The translations under genes were made by a program, and so were the position numbers. 64,000 nt of DNA. Source: Oscarella lobularis. Its lineage: Eukaryota > Porifera > Homoscleromorpha > Homosclerophorida > Oscarellidae. The first letter of the stretch is position 1; each line of letters opens with the position of its first letter. The notes under the pieces were generated by a model that made no database searches, had not been told where the DNA came from, and was given only the letters and a program-made list of their open reading frames with translations. Shown piece after piece: positions 26,223 through 38,600 of this stretch. The stretch lies in NCBI RefSeq assembly GCF_947507565.1, contig NC_089192.1, positions 682,001 to 746,000 on the forward strand. Reading direction: 5' to 3'.

Positions 26223-29200
26223 ATGGCTGACCCGGTTCGTGTGACTTTCGGGGGCCGCATTCATCTAGTGTGACGGATTTGTGTAGATTGTGGAGATCAA
26301 GAAACGCGGTAACGATCTATTCGGCGAGGGAAAGTACGATGAAGCGGCTCAATGCTACACAGCGGCTCTGCGCCTGCCTTCCGCGCCAGAAGACGTTCGT
26401 CTTACTCTTTACAAGAATCGAGCAGCATCCTATCTCAAACTGGTTCGCAATGAGAACGCTCAGCCAATGACCAATAAAAAAACCCCGATATTTTGAATTT
26501 CAGGGTCTTTTTGAAGAGGCTGTCGCTGATGCTTCAAAATGTTGGCTTGTGTAGAAAAGTGTCATTACAGTATGAGGAATCTCTTTTAGGTCTTGCTTTC
26601 AATCCTGTCGACGTGAAGGCGTTGTTTCGACGAAGCCAAGCGTACGAAAAGCTTGGTCAACTCGAGGAGGCATATCAAGATGTCAGGAATCTAATTCGAT
26701 GTGATCCTCGGGTAGGATTTGTCTTAGTAATGAAATTCAAAGCTCGTTGGGGATTCGAAAAATTATTCCCTGTTGACCTACTGTACGTTTTTCTCAGAAC
26801 ACTGCTGCTCAGGAGTCAGCTCGAAGACTAATGGCTGGTCTCTCTGCGAAGGTAAAGAAAGGGTCACGATAGAAGTTACTGAGTCCTGCAAGAAAAGGCA
26901 ATTGTCCAGGCTGACAAATACAGTACAACTGATGGTAGAATATCTCACGTTGTCTCGCAATTGAGAAATGAAAGTGCATCACGAGCAGATAAAGTCAAAG
27001 TTTGTTCTTCACTTACATCTCCTTTGCTTTTGTTGAGCGTGTTTCTCGCTTTTTCAGGCTGCAAGAACTTTGGCTTCGTTATCCCAGGAAAACGCCGCTA
27101 AAGCGTACATTATGAAACACGGTTCGAGCTCAACGTTGGACTCCTATGGGGAAAACCTTGAACCTTGTTCTTGTTCTAGGCTGTCTCTTGGAAATCGTAT
27201 CAATTTTAATTGAATGCGCTTGTGACGTCGATCTGACTCCCCCACTCATTCACTGCCTTGCCAGTCTTTGTGTTGGAGAAGGAAAAAGAGTAGGGCTGTA
27301 CACACATCGCCTCTGTCTAAATCGCGTAATCTTGATATGAAAGGTTGTGTCAATTCTAGAATGCCTGAAAACTGACTTCATCAAAAGCCTCGTCTTATCT
27401 GTGCGTTCATTGATTCCACGTCCTTTCTTCTTTTTATTTCTTTTATAGGCAACGTTTGAAATAGCGAAAAAAGCAATATATCTAGTAGATAGAGCCATCG
27501 ACGCACTAGCATCCCAATTCTCCATAGCAATCTCATCAGGCATGAATATCCAAATGCCTTAGAGTTTAAAATTTTCATTTCAAGTCGTAGATGCGAAAGA
27601 ATTTGCTGTTCAACTATTAGACCTTCTTTCTCGTCTAGTGAAAAGCACGGAGTAGGTGCTGATTTTCATGCCGTACTCAAATATTTTATGTTGTCAGACT
27701 TTCAGCTGAAGCGAGAGACTGCCTTCTAGAAGTCTTGATCCGAGTTGTGCCTCAACACGAAAACGTCGCCTCTCTTTTTCTCCGCCAACGAGGTACACAT
27801 GGAGCCCCAAATGACCCTCGGTGTAATTAATACGTTTGGCTGGCGAAGGGTTGGAGAGTCTTCTTCTCGTCGCGGAAAACGCTCTCAAAGCGACGGAGGC
27901 TCTCGCGAACGATCGCGCCTTTGCTCCACTGATGCCAGTGACGTCTCAAACTCAGATGCACGTTTCCGCTTCTTTGGCCCGATTCTACGAGGCGTGTCGG
28001 TGAGAGCGAGCTGAAGACGAGAGCATGCATAGCTAGACATTGTCTCCACCCAGAAAAGAGACGGACAGGAATGAATTTCAAGCCGTCTGCTCTGCATTCA
28101 TTAGGTCAAGGCACTTTTCGGGTCCAGAGAAGGTTTCGAATTTTGCTTTTAGAGAGAGACTTGGAAATGAATGCCTCCAAGACAGACTCGCCGCTCTTTC
28201 GACCATATCTTCTCTAATGCAAGTACGAAAACATAGCAACGCGTTGAGCAGTGTAGATACTGACCAAGAAGCGTCCTAGGGGATTCCAGAGATAGGTGGT
28301 CGCGTATTCAGCGACGAAACTACGATGGAGGAGGTCATAAAATTAGGAAAACTTGATCACCGCGCTGCCAAAGTAACATAGCCACATATAACAAACTTGA
28401 CTGAGTAAAAATCATTGACCTTGATTAGCAATTGGCCGCGGAAGCGATAGCTCACGCTGCTTCGGATAAAGATAGGTGTGCTGCAATTCTAGCCGAGGTA
28501 TACTGTAGTCTCAATTATTTTATATATCTACGAGGTTTGCCGTTTGATTCTGTTAATTAAGGGTTTTACTATGCTGAAAGATTTATACAAGTCAAAGCAC
28601 GCTGAAATCCGAGTTCGTGCTCTCGTTGTCAGTTCCACGTGATCGTTTTTTCTTTCGTTGTCTTTGATCGAGTGCTGTCTCAAAGGGCTTGTGCAAGTTG
28701 GCCTCAACGGGAGGCGGAAATGCCGGCGAAAAGCCACTTGCCGAGGGTTCGACAGTGAAATTGTATAAGGCAGCGAGAAAGTTTATAACTGACACTGAAA
28801 CGTCGGTCGATATTAAGAAGTGGGCCGCTGAAGGGCTCGCTTTTTTGAGTTTGGACGCTGACGTCAAGGCAGGGTGTTATAGAGTGATGATAGGCTGTAG
28901 TTTTACGCTGTACAATCTCTAGGAGTCGATTATTGAGGACAAAGATGCGATTGAAGCTTTGCTGGCTTTAGCTAAGGTATGACAGTTGCTTGACTTTAAT
29001 TTTTATAGACGTCGAATGTTTCAGACGGGAAATCCCGCTGTCGTTTTTGGGGTGGCAAGCACGCTCGTCAATCTGACGAACAGTTACGAGAAAAAGAAAT
29101 TGGATCCGCAGATGGAGGAATTTGGTCGTATGGCTGGACAATATATCCCCAAAGAACACGAAAAAGTACACACTCAACTTCCTTAGTAGCCTCTCCTCCC

Positions 29201-31111
29201 AGCGTATTCTAGGATGCGGAAGAGTTTGTGAAAAAGAGAATAGAAGGATTGCTGCAGGTAAGTGGTCCACGTCAGTAGTTTTATTAGCTTATTTAATTAT
29301 GTAAGTGCAATGTTACTACCGCTTTGGTCGCTCTGTCTTCAACGGAAAGTGACGGATGTCGAGAATTACTGTCGAGGGTCTTCCTAGCTATAACAACAGA
29401 ACAGAAACACAGAGGACATATAGTTCAGCAAGGCGGAGCCAAGGTAAAAAAACGTTATCGATTTAGCTAGGTGCATTCAGGGTTCTGCCCACGTGGTCGG
29501 CATGGGTCGGCCCCGACCCTCACTCGCCTATCGCCGACCCATACACTACTAAAACGTTATGCCGTTTGCCTTCTCCCCATGCCTTTTGCCTTCTCCTATT
29601 CCCTTTGCCTTCTCCTATGCCTTTTGCCTTCTCCCTATGCCTTTTGCCTTCTCCCTATGCCTTTTGCCTTTTCCCTATGCGTTTGCCTTCTCCCTATGCC
29701 TTTTGCCTTCTCCCTATGCCTTTTGCCTTTTCCCTATGCCTTTGCCTTCTCCCTATGCCTTTTGCCTTTTCCCTATGCCTTTTGCCTTCTCCCTATGCCT
29801 TTGCCTTCTCCGTATGCCTTTGCCTTCTTCCCGTTCGAACGTTCAAGACAATTTTTAAAATGGTTTTAAATATGGTCCAAGACAATTTTGCCTTAGACGA
29901 TTCATAAAAGTGTCTTGGACAATTTTCCAGACCTTCTTCCCACACTGAAAAAATTCTCGGCAGAACCCTGTGCATTTATTCTATATCTCATAGTCTCTGC
30001 TTCCTTTGGCACTCAAAGGAACGGAAAGGGGAAAACACATTGCGGCTCAAGCTCTAGCCAAAATAGCCATTACAACGGACCCAAGAATGGCATTTCCAGG
30101 GCAGAGAGTACGTGTCGTGGAATACAGCTCAACGCTATCCGTATATTCTACACGTATAGATGATGGAAACAGTTCGTCCACTCGTTGGCTTACTCAAATC
30201 AGAAGAAGTATCTCTACGTTCATTTTATATTGATTTTTTTACTTTCTTATTGAGGGTCTTCAACAATTTGAAGCACTCATGGCTCTAACAAATTTGGCGT
30301 CGATTGACGACGACGTTCGAAATCGTATCGTTGACGAAAAGGGAATTAGTTACATTGAGTCGCTCCAATTTGACGACGACGACATGCTACGACGCGCGGC
30401 GACCGAATGCATGTGCAATTTGATTATGAACGAAAAGGTGCACCGGGGCAGTCAAATTCAATATATAGAAGAAAATCCCTTCCATCAAACTTTAGGTCTT
30501 TCAAATGTATGTTGATGACGCTCCCACTGAAAGAGTCAAACTCATGACTCTATTTGCTGGCGAGGAAGACTTTGAGCTAGCTCGGTAAAGTGGAAAACTT
30601 CCTTTAGATATCTCGTTTTTATTAGAGATTTGTTTAGGGCGGCCTCTGGAGCGTTAGCTATGCTCACGGGAAATGAAGTTGTGTGCAAGAAGATGATGGA
30701 TGTTGGGCCTACGTAGCTCTGCCCATATCTACTCTATGACGCGTTTTTTTAGATCAAGGCCTGCGTCGAGATAATGCAGCAGCTCATGTGCTCACAAGAG
30801 CCCGAGCTTCAGCATAGGTAGACACCAGAAACTAGCCTACGTATTTATCTAGAGCTATCATTTGTAGAGGATCACATATAGTAGCCAATTTGGTTGCCGT
30901 GAGCAAGGAAATAGCAGAGAAGGCAAGATTCAATAGTGAAAGTGCGTGAAAATATCAAGTTTTGCGGCAGGTGATTGAAGACAAAGGACTGGAGGTCCTA
31001 ATGGCAGTGTCAAAGCAACCCGAAGGCGTGTGTCCTCAAGCAAAAGAAGCAGCAGACAAAGCGCTCAAAACCCTAGTCAAGTGGGGCCTCATAAAACCAG
31101 TAAAGCCATAA
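26223..31111 (+). CDS. UNC45 myosin/HSP90 co-chaperone
   Basis: Multi-exon gene (over 20 short exons) encoding an UNC45-family protein: an N-terminal TPR domain that binds HSP90, followed by armadillo-type central and UCS domains that fold myosin motors in the cytosol. Exon 1 (26,223-26,234) gives MADP, then a 52-bp intron and exon 2 (26,287-26,442) with the first TPR (KKRGNDLFGEGKYDEAAQCY). Later exons give ALFRRSQAYEKLGQLEEAY, VTSQTQMHVSASLARFYE, KPLAEGSTVKLYKAARKF, EGLAFLSLDADVKA, CRELLSRVFLAI, and the hallmark FEALMALTNLASIDDDVRN and RRAATECMCNL. The stop is TAA at 31,109. Colinearity with vertebrate UNC45 runs from end to end (about 930 residues expected). Several introns have GTTCG donors and one is GC-AG. 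One intron carries a MITE. The protein is clear; some exon edges are approximate. Confidence 0.9.
29478..29970. mobile_element. MITE-like DNA transposon in a UNC45 intron
   Basis: A 493-bp insertion with perfect 12-bp terminal inverted repeats, CAGGGTTCTGCC at 29,478-29,489 and GGCAGAACCCTG at 29,959-29,970. It is flanked on both sides by the direct repeat TGCATT (29,472-29,477 and 29,971-29,976), a 6-bp target-site duplication. It has no transposase, so it is non-autonomous. The CAGGG terminus resembles hAT elements, but hAT duplications are normally 8 bp, so I leave the superfamily open. It sits between the exon ending near 29,442 and the exon starting near 29,994. Confidence 0.85.
29560..29826. 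repeat. 20-bp minisatellite inside the MITE
   Basis: About 13 copies of TATGCCTTTTGCCTTCTCCC and shorter variants, pyrimidine-rich on the + strand. It occupies the middle of the transposon-like insertion and accounts for over half of its length. Confidence 0.9.
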
Positions 31112-31149
31112 CGATCATCATTTCGAACATAATCAATTTGGAATAATCC

Positions 31150-31155
31150 AATAAA
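31150..31155 (+). terminator. Poly(A) signal of UNC45
   Basis: AATAAA 38 bp after the UNC45 stop codon. It lies within the 70-bp gap before the convergent POLR3K stop (31,182), so the UNC45 3' UTR must be very short or overlap POLR3K antisense. Confidence 0.6.
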
Positions 31156-31181
31156 AAAAACTATGATTATTAGTTATAGGT

Positions 31182-31561
31182 TCATTCTTTCCATCTGTGA
31201 CTGCACTCGGCGTTGCAGCACTTATAGAACGTCGTCATAGGCTCGTCGGCAGATCGAGTCTGCATCTGCATGAAGTAGGCACGCGGATGATGACACTTGG
31301 GGCAAGGCTCTGCCAAAGGACAGACGCGTTCCTTACGAGTTATCCCTGCACTCTTAGTCTCTTACCTTCGGTCGAGTCGACGTTTTCCCAGGCGGCTTTG
31401 CCGCCGAGCACATCGTCGACCTCCTTCATCTTCGGATAGGTCCTGCTCGACAGTTTCGACATGTTGTGCACGTACGGACACGTGCTGCACGCAAATTGGA
31501 ACGATTCCTGTCCATCTTCGACGACTAGAATGTTCCCGCATAGGGGACAATACAGACGCAT
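31182..31561 (-). CDS. POLR3K: RNA polymerase III subunit RPC10 (POLR3K/RPC11)
   Basis: Two exons on the minus strand, 31,366-31,561 and 31,182-31,309, separated by a 56-bp intron (GTAAGA...GGCAG). The product is about 107 residues, the normal family length. The N-terminal zinc ribbon shows CPLCGN and CSTCPYVHN; the linker [19 protein letters not shown] is nearly invariant in the family. The C-terminal TFIIS-like ribbon shows [11 protein letters not shown], the acidic catalytic hairpin [13 protein letters not shown] and CNAECSHRW. This subunit provides the intrinsic RNA-cleavage and termination activity of Pol III in the nucleus. It is divergent from GLS (71 bp between start codons) and convergent with UNC45 (70 bp between stops). 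Confidence 0.95.
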
Positions 31562-31632
31562 GTTTTTTATTGTTTTCTCCTAACGCACGTTCGACATTCT
31601 TCTTTCGGAGCGTTCTTCTTTCTCTGCGCTAT
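31562..31632. promoter_or_regulatory. Bidirectional promoter POLR3K/GLS
   Basis: Only 71 bp separate the two start codons, so both promoters and both 5' UTRs must fit here or extend into the partner's coding exon. The sequence is pyrimidine-rich (TTTTCTCC, TTCTTCTTTCTCTGC) with no TATA box or CRE palindrome. Confidence 0.6.
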
Positions 31633-33683
31633 ATGTTTACGCGTATCGGGACTGCGGCGCTCCGGTACGCCGCCTTGATTACTGTGCTGTTTCCTTGTTG
31701 AGAATTAGTCTATAGGAGCTGTTTTCGGCAGAGTTTCTCCCGAAAATTTGCCTCGACCGAAAATCTACTCGTAGATCTTTACAGGAAGGAAGGTGCCTTG
31801 GATACCGTGACCGTTTCTCTGGCCCTCAACGTAATTTTGTAAAGAAAAATCGACGTTCTGATGCTGTAGCACTTCTTCCAGGATCTCCGAGATGGTGGCA
31901 TTAGGAAGACCGATAAAAGACTTTTGCCCCTACTCGAACGTCTTGTGCACGCCCAGGAAAACGAAAACGGGCAAATGAGCGCAGAAGAATTCGAAAAGTT
32001 GCACCCTTGCGTTTGGTGTTTGAACTGCAAAGCGAAATTTCTGTACAGATTATTGAATTGCACGAATTTGGAGTTGGCCTATAAGGCTTTTCAAAAACAG
32101 CTTATCATACCCGACTTCCAAGGATTTCGCGCCGAAGTAACGGACATATTTGAAGGAGTTCGAGAGAATCGAGAAGGAAATGTGAGAATTAATTAATTAA
32201 TTAATTAATTAATAAAAGTAGAATTGAATTTACAGATTGCTACGTATATTCCTGATTTGGCTAAAGTCGACCCTGATCTGTGGGCTGCTGCAATTTGCTC
32301 AGTTGATGGGCAGAGGTGAGAGGATTGATACTTCCTTTCCTTACTTATCTAGGCTTCTGGTTACTTTAGATTGGCTTTGGGTGATTCTGCTAAGAGATTC
32401 TCTGTTCAGTCTGCGGGAAAGTGTTTGAATTATGCAATAGCTCTTGATTCTGTTTCATCTGATGTGGTGTGCAATACATGTAGTGCCCAAAGTCTTTTGA
32501 TACCCAATACATTTTCTCTAAGGTTCATAAATACATTGGACTGGAACAAAGTGGAAAAGAATTCAACGCAATTACTCTAAATGAAGAAGGTCTACAAAAT
32601 AGACCAATTTCTTTTTCACTTTACCTACACCATTTCAGGCCGGCCTCATAATCCCATGATCAATAGTGGATCATTAGTGTTGTGTTCATTACTGGAGGTT
32701 AGTGCTCAGTTCTCTTATGTCTTAACATCTTAAGGTGGGACTTCCTTTAGAGAGGACGCAGCGTTTCCGACAAGCTGGATTTTGTAAGCCACGTCCGTCA
32801 AAGACTTGATTCTTACAAAGTAGTGCATTAGGTGCGGTCACAGTATGAGCGATTGTGCGGCGGAGAATCGGTTGGCACAAACTCTTCCACGTCTGTCGAA
32901 TACAATTAATTCATACACAATATGATATATTTTTTCGTGTACAACTAGTTACAGTTCAGAGAAGGAGACTGGTCATCGAAATTATGCAATTGGTCATTTA
33001 CTTCAAGATAGTGGGGTGCAGTGGAAATACTCCTTGCTATATTTATTTTTTCTATTGGTTCTATTTTGTATTTCTAGGCTTTCCCTGCCGATGGTCCACC
33101 TCTAGGTGAAATCTTGGATTTCTATTTTCACGTACATGCTGAACTTAATTAAAGCGCAACTCCTTTGCACTAGCTCGATGTCTTTGCAGCTGTGTTCCAT
33201 TGAAATCACCGCTGACACTGGCGCAGTGATAGCAGCCACGCTGGCCAATGGGGGCATTTGTCCAACGACAGGCGAAAAAGTTCTATCAGCTCTTGCAGTG
33301 AGAAATACTCTATCGCTGATGTTCTCCTGTGGCCTCTACGACTATTCTGGCCAATGGGCATTTGCAGTAAGAAAAATAGGAGGTCTTATGTAAAGAGCTG
33401 TGACGGTTTGAACGTAGGTCGGTCTACCGGCTAAATCAGGCGTGTCTGGCTGCATTCTTGTCGTCGTTCCCAACAAAATGGGACTGTGTTTGATGAGCCC
33501 ACGACTCGAGGAACACGGGAACAGCGTTAGGGGAATCGATTTTGCAAAGGTAGCGTACACCAAGATTTTTCCAGACACTAGGTGAAGTCGACTTTTTAGA
33601 GACTTGCAGATAAATACAACTTGCATCAATTCGACTTATCCGGAAAAGACTACAAAAGAGAAATCGAAGAAGAAGCGAACTAA
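31633..33683 (+). CDS. GLS: Mitochondrial glutaminase, ankyrin-less
   Basis: Spliced gene for phosphate-activated glutaminase, which hydrolyses glutamine to glutamate and ammonia. Exon 1 (31,633-31,664) and exon 2 (31,716-31,830) join in phase to give a start rich in Arg and Ser ([20 protein letters not shown]), a good mitochondrial presequence. Exon 3 (31,882-32,181) holds the N-terminal helical region and [20 protein letters not shown]. Later exons give the catalytic S-x-x-K motif in [90 protein letters not shown] and [15 protein letters not shown] is at 33,681. Unlike vertebrate GLS/GLS2 the protein stops soon after the glutaminase domain (about 20-25 residues), with no C-terminal ankyrin repeats. 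It is convergent with ASPH, 96 bp between stops. Confidence 0.93.
32182..32236. repeat. (TTAA)n microsatellite in a GLS intron
   Basis: The intron after exon 3 contains a pure AATTAATTAATT run of about 28 bp (32,187-32,214). Similar runs occur at 24,491-24,514 and 25,219-25,234, also in introns. Confidence 0.8.
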
Positions 33684-33779
33684 AAAGAGTATGCTACAAC
33701 GTAGAGCAGATGCTGGCCTAATTCTTAGTAGTCTCACGATTTGGAGATGTTTGTTTCATAGTTTCACCCTGTACTAAAA

Positions 33780-35502
33780 TCAAATCGGTGGTAGCGTTCG
33801 TTTCTCGCTCTCCGTCAAATCCGGATGCCACATGTCGATGATGAATATCAGTCGAAAGCTGCTGCCGTTGTGCCACACTTCGTGCTCAAAAGAGTCGTCG
33901 AGAATTATCACTTTTCCCTCCTCCCACACCCTAGGAAAGAAGAAAAAAATCGCGCGCTATGAAAAGGAGATACTGGACGCCTCAGACTTCGTTTCACTGC
34001 CACAGCGAATATTCACGCCTTTCGGTATGACCAATCCCAAATGCATTCTCAAACGACAATTGGTCGGACCAGTGTGCGGCCAAATATGAGTCCCAGGATG
34101 CATAACCGAGTATTTGATCTAAAAGAACGTTTGACCTGTACTTCCTTTCTCTCTCTCCTAGGGAAACGAACCTGGCCCCTGGAGCATTGAGCCGCCTCCT
34201 TGATTTGCCTCACAATTTGACACGTTTTTGGAACGCGATTGCAGCTCTTCGTTTCGAACCCCCTCTGAAAGAGAGTGAATTGAAGCCACTGCCCCGACTC
34301 GCGAAGATTCTCGTCCTCGGCTTCGAACCCCCCTCTTCCTACATCCATCACGGCCAAACCTTCGTCTCGTATAACTTCCCAATTTCTTTCTAGCATCCGA
34401 ATGGACTTGACGTATGGCGTATCGACCGGATTCCACCACGGACGCGAGTCGAGTCGATTGACATTATACAGAGATCGTTGCCAGGGGCTCTTAAACAATC
34501 CCATCTTCGTGGCCTCATTATATATCTCATATGCCTAGGAGGACTAAAGTCGAATATTTTGAAAGCGTCTCGCTTCTTTTCGTTACCTCGTCGCGTCTTC
34601 CCAATCGATGCAATGCGTCGCCCAAGTGAAAATAGAATCGTCCCTCGCGACAACGATCGTCATCGCCGCGGATACCGCGATACAGATACGGCACTGCCTC
34701 CTCGTACTTCGTCTCTAACTTAAGCAGGAAACCGTAGTGACCCAAGGCGAATCCGTCGTCGGATCGTCGTCTCAGGACGTCCTCGATCACCGCCTTGGCC
34801 TTGTCGTTTTGACCCGTTAGCAGATAGTGCAAAGCCAACTCGTTCAAAACGCTTGTGTCGCCCGGCAAAACGTCTATCAGTCGACGCAGACTTTCAACGG
34901 CATCCGCTTCGTTTCCACTAAATCCTTGCCTATCGGCTAGCCTCACTATTGCACGCTTCAAGATCTCCTTGTTTTCAGCAGACGATTCTTTCTTCACAAA
35001 GTCCCACATCTTTTTATAGGCTGCTATGGCTTTGTCTAGGATCTCGTTGCTCTGTCGTTCCTCGGATAACTGGTCTAATGCTAAAGCGAGGCCGTAGTAT
35101 GCGCGAATGCTCTTGACGTTTTCCGTCAGAGCGGCAAATTCGACGACTGCTTCCTTAGTGCGTTTTTGCTGAAGAGCTTTATAGGCATTCGCTATTTCGC
35201 GCGCTATGGGATAGTCGGGGTCAGAAGAATGGATCGGTTTTGCAAGTGGGTGTGGTTGGGATGATCGTCGCGTTGATTTTTGGTTCTCAGTGCGACTGGT
35301 GTTGGCATTGTTATTGATTGGCGGGTTGCTCAAGGCAAACCAGACTCCGACGGCAACCAAAGCGACAATTATCGATCCAGCTACTAGGAGAGTAGCCGTT
35401 GCCGATTTCGCTTCGCTGACTGCCTGAAAAATGCATCAAAAGCACGAACCACATTGTCTGATAAGATACTGTTTTCTCCTTGACGAGTTCTGGCTTTTGC
35501 AT
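33780..35502 (-). CDS. ASPH: Aspartyl/asparaginyl beta-hydroxylase
   Basis: Five exons (35,470-35,502; 34,587-35,423; 34,172-34,534; 33,988-34,118; 33,780-33,930) give 504 residues. It is a type II ER membrane protein: a short cytosolic tail, one membrane segment at about residues 20-42 (TLLVAGSIIVALVAVGVWFA), then TPR-like luminal helices ending in YFHLGDALHRLGRRDE. The dioxygenase domain carries WQRSLYNVNRLDSRPWWNP, LERNWEVIRDEGLAVMD, EDENLRESGQWLQFTLFQRG and HPGTHIWPHTGPTNCRLRM. The iron-binding histidines lie in MHLGL and SFEHEVW, the 2-oxoglutarate-binding Arg in SSFRLIF. It hydroxylates Asp/Asn in EGF domains. The long acidic linker of vertebrate ASPH is reduced to a short stretch. Its start is 107 bp from the divergent polycystin-like gene. 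Confidence 0.95.
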
Positions 35503-35609
35503 TGGAGGATCTGTAGAGCGCGCAGGTAAAGGTGTGACGTCACCTGCATATTTTTCTCTCCAACACCCGCCAACTATAACTAGTAGCTACCGTTTGCTTA
35601 CAGAAAATC
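35503..35609. promoter_or_regulatory. Bidirectional promoter ASPH/polycystin-like, with CRE
   Basis: The 107-bp space between divergent start codons contains a perfect CRE/ATF palindrome TGACGTCA at 35,535-35,542, flanked by AGGTG and CCTGC. No TATA box is evident. A shared CREB/ATF-type factor binding here could serve both genes; this is inference from the motif. Confidence 0.55.
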
Positions 35610-38600
35610 ATGCAAGTCGTTCTCTTCTGTATTGCTTTTTTCGCTTCCAATTTCAAAGCTTCGGGTATGAATATATAACCTATATTAGCGATTCTGCGCA
35701 ATCTGGCATTTCCCAGCGTTGTGCGACTTCGCGTGCGCAAACGGCTACTGTGTCGATTCGTCCCTCACCTGCGACGGCACTCCCGACTGCAATGACGGCT
35801 CGGACGAATTCGGATGCGGTACGCTTCGAAATCCGCGAGATTTGCAGAACGCGAAGGCCCCTTTTCTTACGCAGACTCTCAATGCACGTTCGATACGAAC
35901 TTTTGCGGCTGGGACGATCCAGTCGGCGTGCCTCATCTTCGTTGGACGCGTCGGAACGACCCCAACGCCGATTCCGCTTCGCCAGAGGCGGACGCCTCCG
36001 GAAATCCCCAAGGCACGAAATCTGAAAAACTACCAGAGCCAATTTTATAGTATGATCGGATATAGGCTATTACGTCGGCTGCGGACCTCTTAGTATGGCG
36101 GTTGTCGATGGAAAAATGAAAAGTCGTTTACTCCACAGAGACACTCACATTGGCCTCACTTTCTCCTACTATGTCTACGGGGATGATGCATCTACGGTAA
36201 GAGATTTAGTCATTACACAAGGGATTGCTATGTTATGTCCTCTATAGGTTCCTGTTGTGCGTTTAGTTGTCTCTGGCGAGCGTTCACCGCTTTTTGAGAC
36301 CGGTGACGATTTAACAAGGCAGTGGAACGAGTCTGGAGTGATAGGCTTGCCAGTGTCAGCTTCCTCTTCGTTTCACTTTACTTTCGTCGTAACGGACTAT
36401 GACAAAACGTTTGGCTTTCTATATCCCATTGACGGCGTTTTAGCTGTGGACAACGTCACGATTCTATGCGTCACTCTAGGTATTACTTTTTAATTGTACT
36501 TTCCAAGTATAGACGTGTTGTCCTTTTCTAAGGGGAATTGAATATTACTGCATCCAGTCTGAATCCCTACGTTGGAGACAGCGTCGACTTCACCGTAGCA
36601 ACGAACGTGTCACGAGAAGTTTACTTCAGATGGAATTTCAACGAGACATCACTCTATTACACGCAACTTGCCACTACAAATCACGCCTACACTCAACCAG
36701 GCAATTACAGTGTGACGGTTGAGGCGTCGTTCTGTGGCCAGTATAAGTCTCAAAGCGTTCTCATCAACGCTTATGAACGGATCAATCTCCACTTCCCTCG
36801 CTACGTATCAGTCAATCAATCTTTTGTGATTGAATGTCGTTTTGAGTCGGGGGTATTGGTTTCTGAAAGCGACATATACGTTGGAGACGACTTCTACTTT
36901 TCGTCGGACGGGCGTGCGACCGTCAAAGTCGACCAGCCGGGCAGCTACGTCATTTCGTGCAGCGCCGATTGGGTGTTGCCCATTTCTGAGATGATTTACG
37001 CACAAGAGGGAATACACGGCGTCTATGCGTCAATTCTCAATCACGTAATAGGGTTCAATACAAATGCGACCGCCTCGTTCACCGGTTTTGTCTCCATGGG
37101 AACCAATATGACAGCTCGTTGGGAGTTTGGCGACGGCACCACCGTTACACGCGACTGTACACCTAACGAGACCTTCTCAATAGAACATTCCTATGCCATG
37201 GGAGGCTTATTCGAAGTGTCCTTGGAAGTGAGCAATAACGTGAGTCACGTTAAGGTCATCGCCGGTAACGTGACGGTTGTGGAGAACGTGGATAGTGTGT
37301 CGCTTGACGGCTCAACGATTATTCCTTTATTTCGATATATTAACCTCAGTGCCGTCATGAGCGGAGGCGAAGGCGGCGAAGCGCTGACGACGTACGCGTG
37401 GAGTCTAATTGATTCCACAGGCGTTGCGATTGCAACTCAAATGGGCGACGAATCACGGTTTCTATTTCTTTCGAATTCAACCGGATTATTCAATGCAAGC
37501 GTTAACGTTTCGAATTCATTCTCGTGGAGTTTCGCTTCGTTGTCAGTTGCTGTTATTCGTATTGAATCTACGTCGTCACCGTCGTCACCATCGTCGTTGC
37601 CGCCGTCACCATCGTCGTTGCCGCCGTCACCATCGTCGTTGCCGTCGTCAGAGTCGTCACTACTGTCGTTAGTGTCGTCTTCAGCGTTGCAAGTCAATAT
37701 GAGTATGTCTCACGACCCTACAGTTATTGTCGGCTCGTCGGCGACCGTACGCCTCATTGCAGATGTTCGCCTTATCAACTACGATTTCTCCGTTGACTTT
37801 GGCGACACATCACCGCCTCTAGTCGGACGAGGAACTCAAGCAAACGAATCGAGCGTCGCCTCTCTCTTCGTACTACTTCTAGCCCAGCACGTCTACACCG
37901 TCGAGGGTTCGTACGCGATTCGAGCGAGCGTCGAGACAAATTTAACATCGTTGAACGCATCAAGTAAAATCGTAGTCGTCGTCCCAGCATGTAACACTCC
38001 GCCCGTCGTCACAATCACGTCCCAAGCGGATTACGACGAAACCCAGTCTTCCTACCGAGCCTATCGCTCCGAAGCGATAGCCTTTCGATCGTCCGTCATC
38101 TTTTCGTGCGGACGACGAGCGCGAGCGCGATACGAATGGAAAATCATCGACACGACGTCAACGCTAGCTTTTGTTCTCGAAGAAATTCCCACAGATTTAC
38201 CGTCAATGTTTCTCCACGCGAATTTTTTACCGTACGGCAACTATCGAGTTCGTCTCCGAGTCACGTCGGATGGATTCGATTTCGAGGGCAGCGACGCGAT
38301 TGCGCTCGACGTCGTCGCATCGACTTTAATCGCGCGAATCGACGGCGGCACGTGGCGCGTCGTGAGCGACTCGTCGCGACGCGACGTCGTTCTCGACGCC
38401 GCCGCCGCTTCGTACGATCCGGACGGCGACGACGGCGAGCGAACGTTCGCCTGGTCGTGTCTCGGACGCCTGGCGACAATCGACGCAATCGATTGCGAAG
38501 AAATCAACGGCACCGAATGTTCGTTATCGTTACACGGAAACGGCACGGACGGAAGACTTCGTCTTCGTCGTGGAACTCTAATTGTCAATACGACGTACGC